Assembly: GCA_002068375.1 (NCBI GenBank) | Contig: MVZL01000068.1 | Location: forward strand, 1-6,591 | DNA length: 6,591 nucleotides | Source of the DNA: Tenericutes bacterium ADurb.BinA155 | GTDB taxonomy: Bacteria; Bacillota_I; Bacilli_A; RFN20; CAG-826 | Direction: 5' to 3' | In this document: one piece after another, positions 4,960 to 6,591 of the stretch | Position numbering within the stretch: position 1 is the first letter of the stretch | How the letters are laid out: the number at the start of each line of letters is the position of its first letter | Program-made: the position numbers and the translations under genes | The notes under the pieces: model-generated | Seen by the model: the letters and a program-made list of their open reading frames with translations, nothing else | Databases searched by the model: none | Told to the model about the DNA's origin: nothing

Positions 4960-6094
4960 TCGGGTTCGACCCCTTTAAGCCTTTGCGCATCCGAGCTAAA
5001 GCTTGTTCGCGAAGCTGGCGGATCCGTTCCCGGGTGAGTCCATACTTTTGGCCCACTTCTTCGAGCGACATCGCCCGACTGGTCCCTAATCCATAGAGCA
5101 AGGTGATGATTTCTTTTTCACGGGGTGGCAAATAGTCGAGGCCCTTCCGAATGAGTTCCAGCTGATCTTCGCGGTCAAGCCCTGAAGTCGCTTCGTCATC
5201 GGCGTCCGGGTCTTTCACGAAATCCCCGATCTCGCCGCCTTCCTCGTTCTCGCCGACCGGAGCATCGAGCGAAATCGTATCCATCGGAACCGAAAGGATC
5301 CGGTTGATGTCGCGTTCGTCGTATTCCGGCATCGCTTCATCGACTTCGGATAAGGTCGGTTCCCGCCCGAGCTTTTGGGTCAGTTCCCGCTGGGTTTTCC
5401 GGACTTTGGAGATCTGGGCGATCATATGGACCGGAACCCGGATCGTCCGCGATTGGTCGGCCAAAGCCCGGGTGATCGATTGTTTGATCCACCAAGTCGC
5501 ATAGGTCGAGAAACGGAAGCCCTTGGTATAATCGAATTTTTCAACGGCATGGGCGAGGCCAAGGTTCCCCTCCTGGATCAGATCCTGGAGCGGCATCCCT
5601 TTCGATTGGTAATTCTTCGCGATCGAAACAACGAGGCGGAGGTTGGCGTTAATTAGGGCGTCTTTCGCTTCGGTATCGCCATTTTTCGCCCGTTTGGCGA
5701 GTTCTTTCTCTTCGTCTGCGGTCAATAGCTTATATTGGCCGATCTGTTGAAGGTAGAGCTTAAGCGGATCGTCGGTCTTCTCTAGCGGAACGTTCGGCTT
5801 CACCGTCTCCAAAGCTTCGAGGTCGTCGTCTTTGGGCGCCTCGGCGTCCTCGTCCTCGGCCTCATCGCTATCGTCCTCTTCTTCAAGATTAAGATCGCCG
5901 CCATCATCGCTCATTTGAAAACCCGCAGCGGCGAAAAGATCGACCAGATGGTCGAATTCTTCGCTGGTCAGATCGAGATCATCGGTCGCCGCGAGGACTT
6001 CGTTTTGATCGATTTTCCCAGTCTTGTGGCCTTTTTCGATAAACGAGGCGGCCACTTGTTGGATTTTCTTTTGGCGGGGCGAGAGTTCTTGCAT
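4952..6094 (-). CDS. rpoD: RpoD-type RNA polymerase sigma-70 factor, complete second copy
   Basis: Promoter-recognition subunit of RNA polymerase, 380 residues, with every primary-sigma region. Region 1.1 spans about 5-60. An acidic linker of mostly Asp and Glu follows (62-92). Region 1.2 starts at [12 protein letters not shown] (109-120). Regions 2.1-2.4 (143-220) contain [22 protein letters not shown] and [15 protein letters not shown], with Gln205 and Thr208 that read the -10 box. Region 3 is 221-297, region 4.1 about 308-338, and region 4.2 has LTRERIRQ (353-360), whose Arg355, Glu356 and Arg359 read the -35 box. It differs from the upstream copy in the sigma finger (EGGEIGDF, 285-292) and after RERIRQ, where [12 protein letters not shown] replaces the usual IEAKALRKLRHP-type end. 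AAAAGG six bases before the ATG is its ribosome binding site. It follows the upstream sigma gene by 23 bases and overlaps trmK by eight. Whether it is the primary or an alternative factor is not decidable here. Confidence 0.93.
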   Translation of the reverse strand: MQELSPRQKKIQQVAASFIEKGHKTGKIDQNEVLAATDDLDLTSEEFDHLVDLFAAAGFQMSDDGGDLNLEEEDDSDEAEDEDAEAPKDDDLEALETVKPNVPLEKTDDPLKLYLQQIGQYKLLTADEEKELAKRAKNGDTEAKDALINANLRLVVSIAKNYQSKGMPLQDLIQEGNLGLAHAVEKFDYTKGFRFSTYATWWIKQSITRALADQSRTIRVPVHMIAQISKVRKTQRELTQKLGREPTLSEVDEAMPEYDERDINRILSVPMDTISLDAPVGENEEGGEIGDFVKDPDADDEATSGLDREDQLELIRKGLDYLPPREKEIITLLYGLGTSRAMSLEEVGQKYGLTRERIRQLREQALARMRKGLKGSNPND

Positions 6095-6100
6095 GGTTTG

Positions 6101-6113
6101 CCTTTTTTCCTTC
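6101..6113 (-). promoter_or_regulatory. Ribosome binding site of the second sigma gene
   Basis: In the 23-base gap between the sigma genes the minus strand reads GAAGGAAAAAAGG. The last AAAAGG ends six bases before the ATG at 6094; GAAGGA is a second possibility at a 13-base distance. No promoter or terminator is visible in the gap, so the two sigma genes are probably co-transcribed. Confidence 0.6.
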
Positions 6114-6117
6114 GCGA

Positions 6118-6591
6118 TTACTTATGGGTATCGGGTCCAGTCGTGAAGATCGTGTCGCGATAATCGCCGAGTTTCTTCGCCCGAGTCGGATGGCGGAGCT
6201 TCCGAATGGCTTTGGCTTCGATTTGACGGATCCGCTCACGGGTGACCCCGAATTCGCGGCCGACTTCTTCAAGGGTCCGCGGCCGGTTATCGTCGAGCCC
6301 GTAGCGGAGTCTTAAGACCCGTTCCTCCCGGTCGGTCAGATCCTTCATGATTTCATAGAGTTCATCCTTTAAAAGGGATTTGGTCGTGTACTCTTCCGGC
6401 GACTGGGTCTCTTTATCTTCGATGAAATCGCCTAAGTGGCTATCATCCTCTTCGCCGATCGGGGTTTCTAAGGAGACCGGTTCGAGCGCAATCCGCTGAA
6501 TTTCGCGGATTCGATCGGGGGAAAGGGTGCCATCCATCTTCGCCGAAATCTCTTCGGCGGTCGGATCGCGGCCGAGTTCCTGAACGAGTTG
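6118..6591 (-). CDS. rpoD: Primary sigma factor RpoD/SigA, C-terminal part (cut at the right edge)
   Basis: The last 157 codons are in the window; the frame is open to the edge, with residues [15 protein letters not shown] before the first internal Met. Visible are the end of region 3.1, a canonical sigma finger ([13 protein letters not shown], about 47-59 of the fragment), region 4.1 ([17 protein letters not shown]) and region 4.2 ([18 protein letters not shown], then [12 protein letters not shown]), with the Arg-Glu-x-x-Arg contacts to the -35 box. This end matches housekeeping sigma factors closely, so this copy looks like the true SigA, though its N-terminal half is not seen. A short tail ending in GPDTHK follows the usual KKLGDYRD end. 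In Bacilli sigA normally leads into trmK and yqfO; here a second sigma gene is interposed. Confidence 0.93.
   Translation of the reverse strand, partial: QLVQELGRDPTAEEISAKMDGTLSPDRIREIQRIALEPVSLETPIGEEDDSHLGDFIEDKETQSPEEYTTKSLLKDELYEIMKDLTDREERVLRLRYGLDDNRPRTLEEVGREFGVTRERIRQIEAKAIRKLRHPTRAKKLGDYRDTIFTTGPDTHK

Noticed and set aside
5304..5656. Plus-strand open frames antisense to the second sigma gene.
   Set aside because: The opposite strand encodes conserved sigma regions 2-4 residue by residue, which accounts for the sequence.
6118..6591. The two sigma frames as one gene split by a frameshift.
   Set aside because: The upstream frame already has complete regions 3-4 and a stop, and the downstream frame starts anew with region 1.1 and its own ribosome binding site. 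They are two genes.
1..6591. Mobile elements, CRISPR repeats, tRNA or rRNA genes, phage or defence genes.
   Set aside because: None seen: no transposase or integrase motifs, no regularly spaced repeats, no cloverleaf-like segment, and coding density by core genes leaves no room.

Overview
The window holds core housekeeping genes only: part of ribosomal protein L33 (rpmG), both iron-sulfur enzymes that end the MEP isoprenoid pathway (ispG, ispH), a CshB-type DEAD-box RNA helicase, a Nif3/YqfO metal protein, the tRNA adenine-22 methyltransferase TrmK, and two adjacent RpoD-type sigma-70 genes. No mobile element, CRISPR array, tRNA or rRNA is visible. Nearly every base is coding and no gene-free stretch reaches 100 bases.

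The gene set is that of the sigA-trmK-yqfO-ispH-cshB-(...)-ispG neighbourhood of Bacillus subtilis and relatives, so the organism is most likely a Bacillota member on the Bacilli / Erysipelotrichia / Mollicutes side. The base composition looks balanced, with many GATCG and CCGG words, rather than AT-rich. TGA is used as a stop (trmK), so the code is standard and not that of Mycoplasma. A finer placement cannot be made by eye.

Layout: rpmG (minus, running off the left edge) diverges from ispG (plus, 147-1199). ispG converges on cshB (minus, 1234-2619) across one shared hairpin terminator at 1205-1231. cshB diverges from ispH (plus, 2682-3536) over 62 bases. ispH converges on yqfO (minus, 3533-4297), and their stop codons overlap inside a small palindrome. 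The right half is one minus-strand operon in the order sigma A (6591-6118, cut at the right edge), sigma B (6094-4952), trmK (4959-4294), yqfO (4297-3533). Its junctions are 23 bases, an 8-base overlap and an ATGA overlap.

Two things deserve most attention. First, two full-grade sigma-70 proteins are encoded back to back. The complete downstream one keeps the promoter-reading residues but has a changed sigma finger and C-terminus. Second, ispG and cshB start without a usable Shine-Dalgarno sequence, and each has a -10 box exactly nine bases before its ATG within a nearly identical 18-base element. This suggests leaderless mRNAs made from a shared promoter type. I see no unknown multi-gene system here; the novelty is in regulation and in the sigma duplication.
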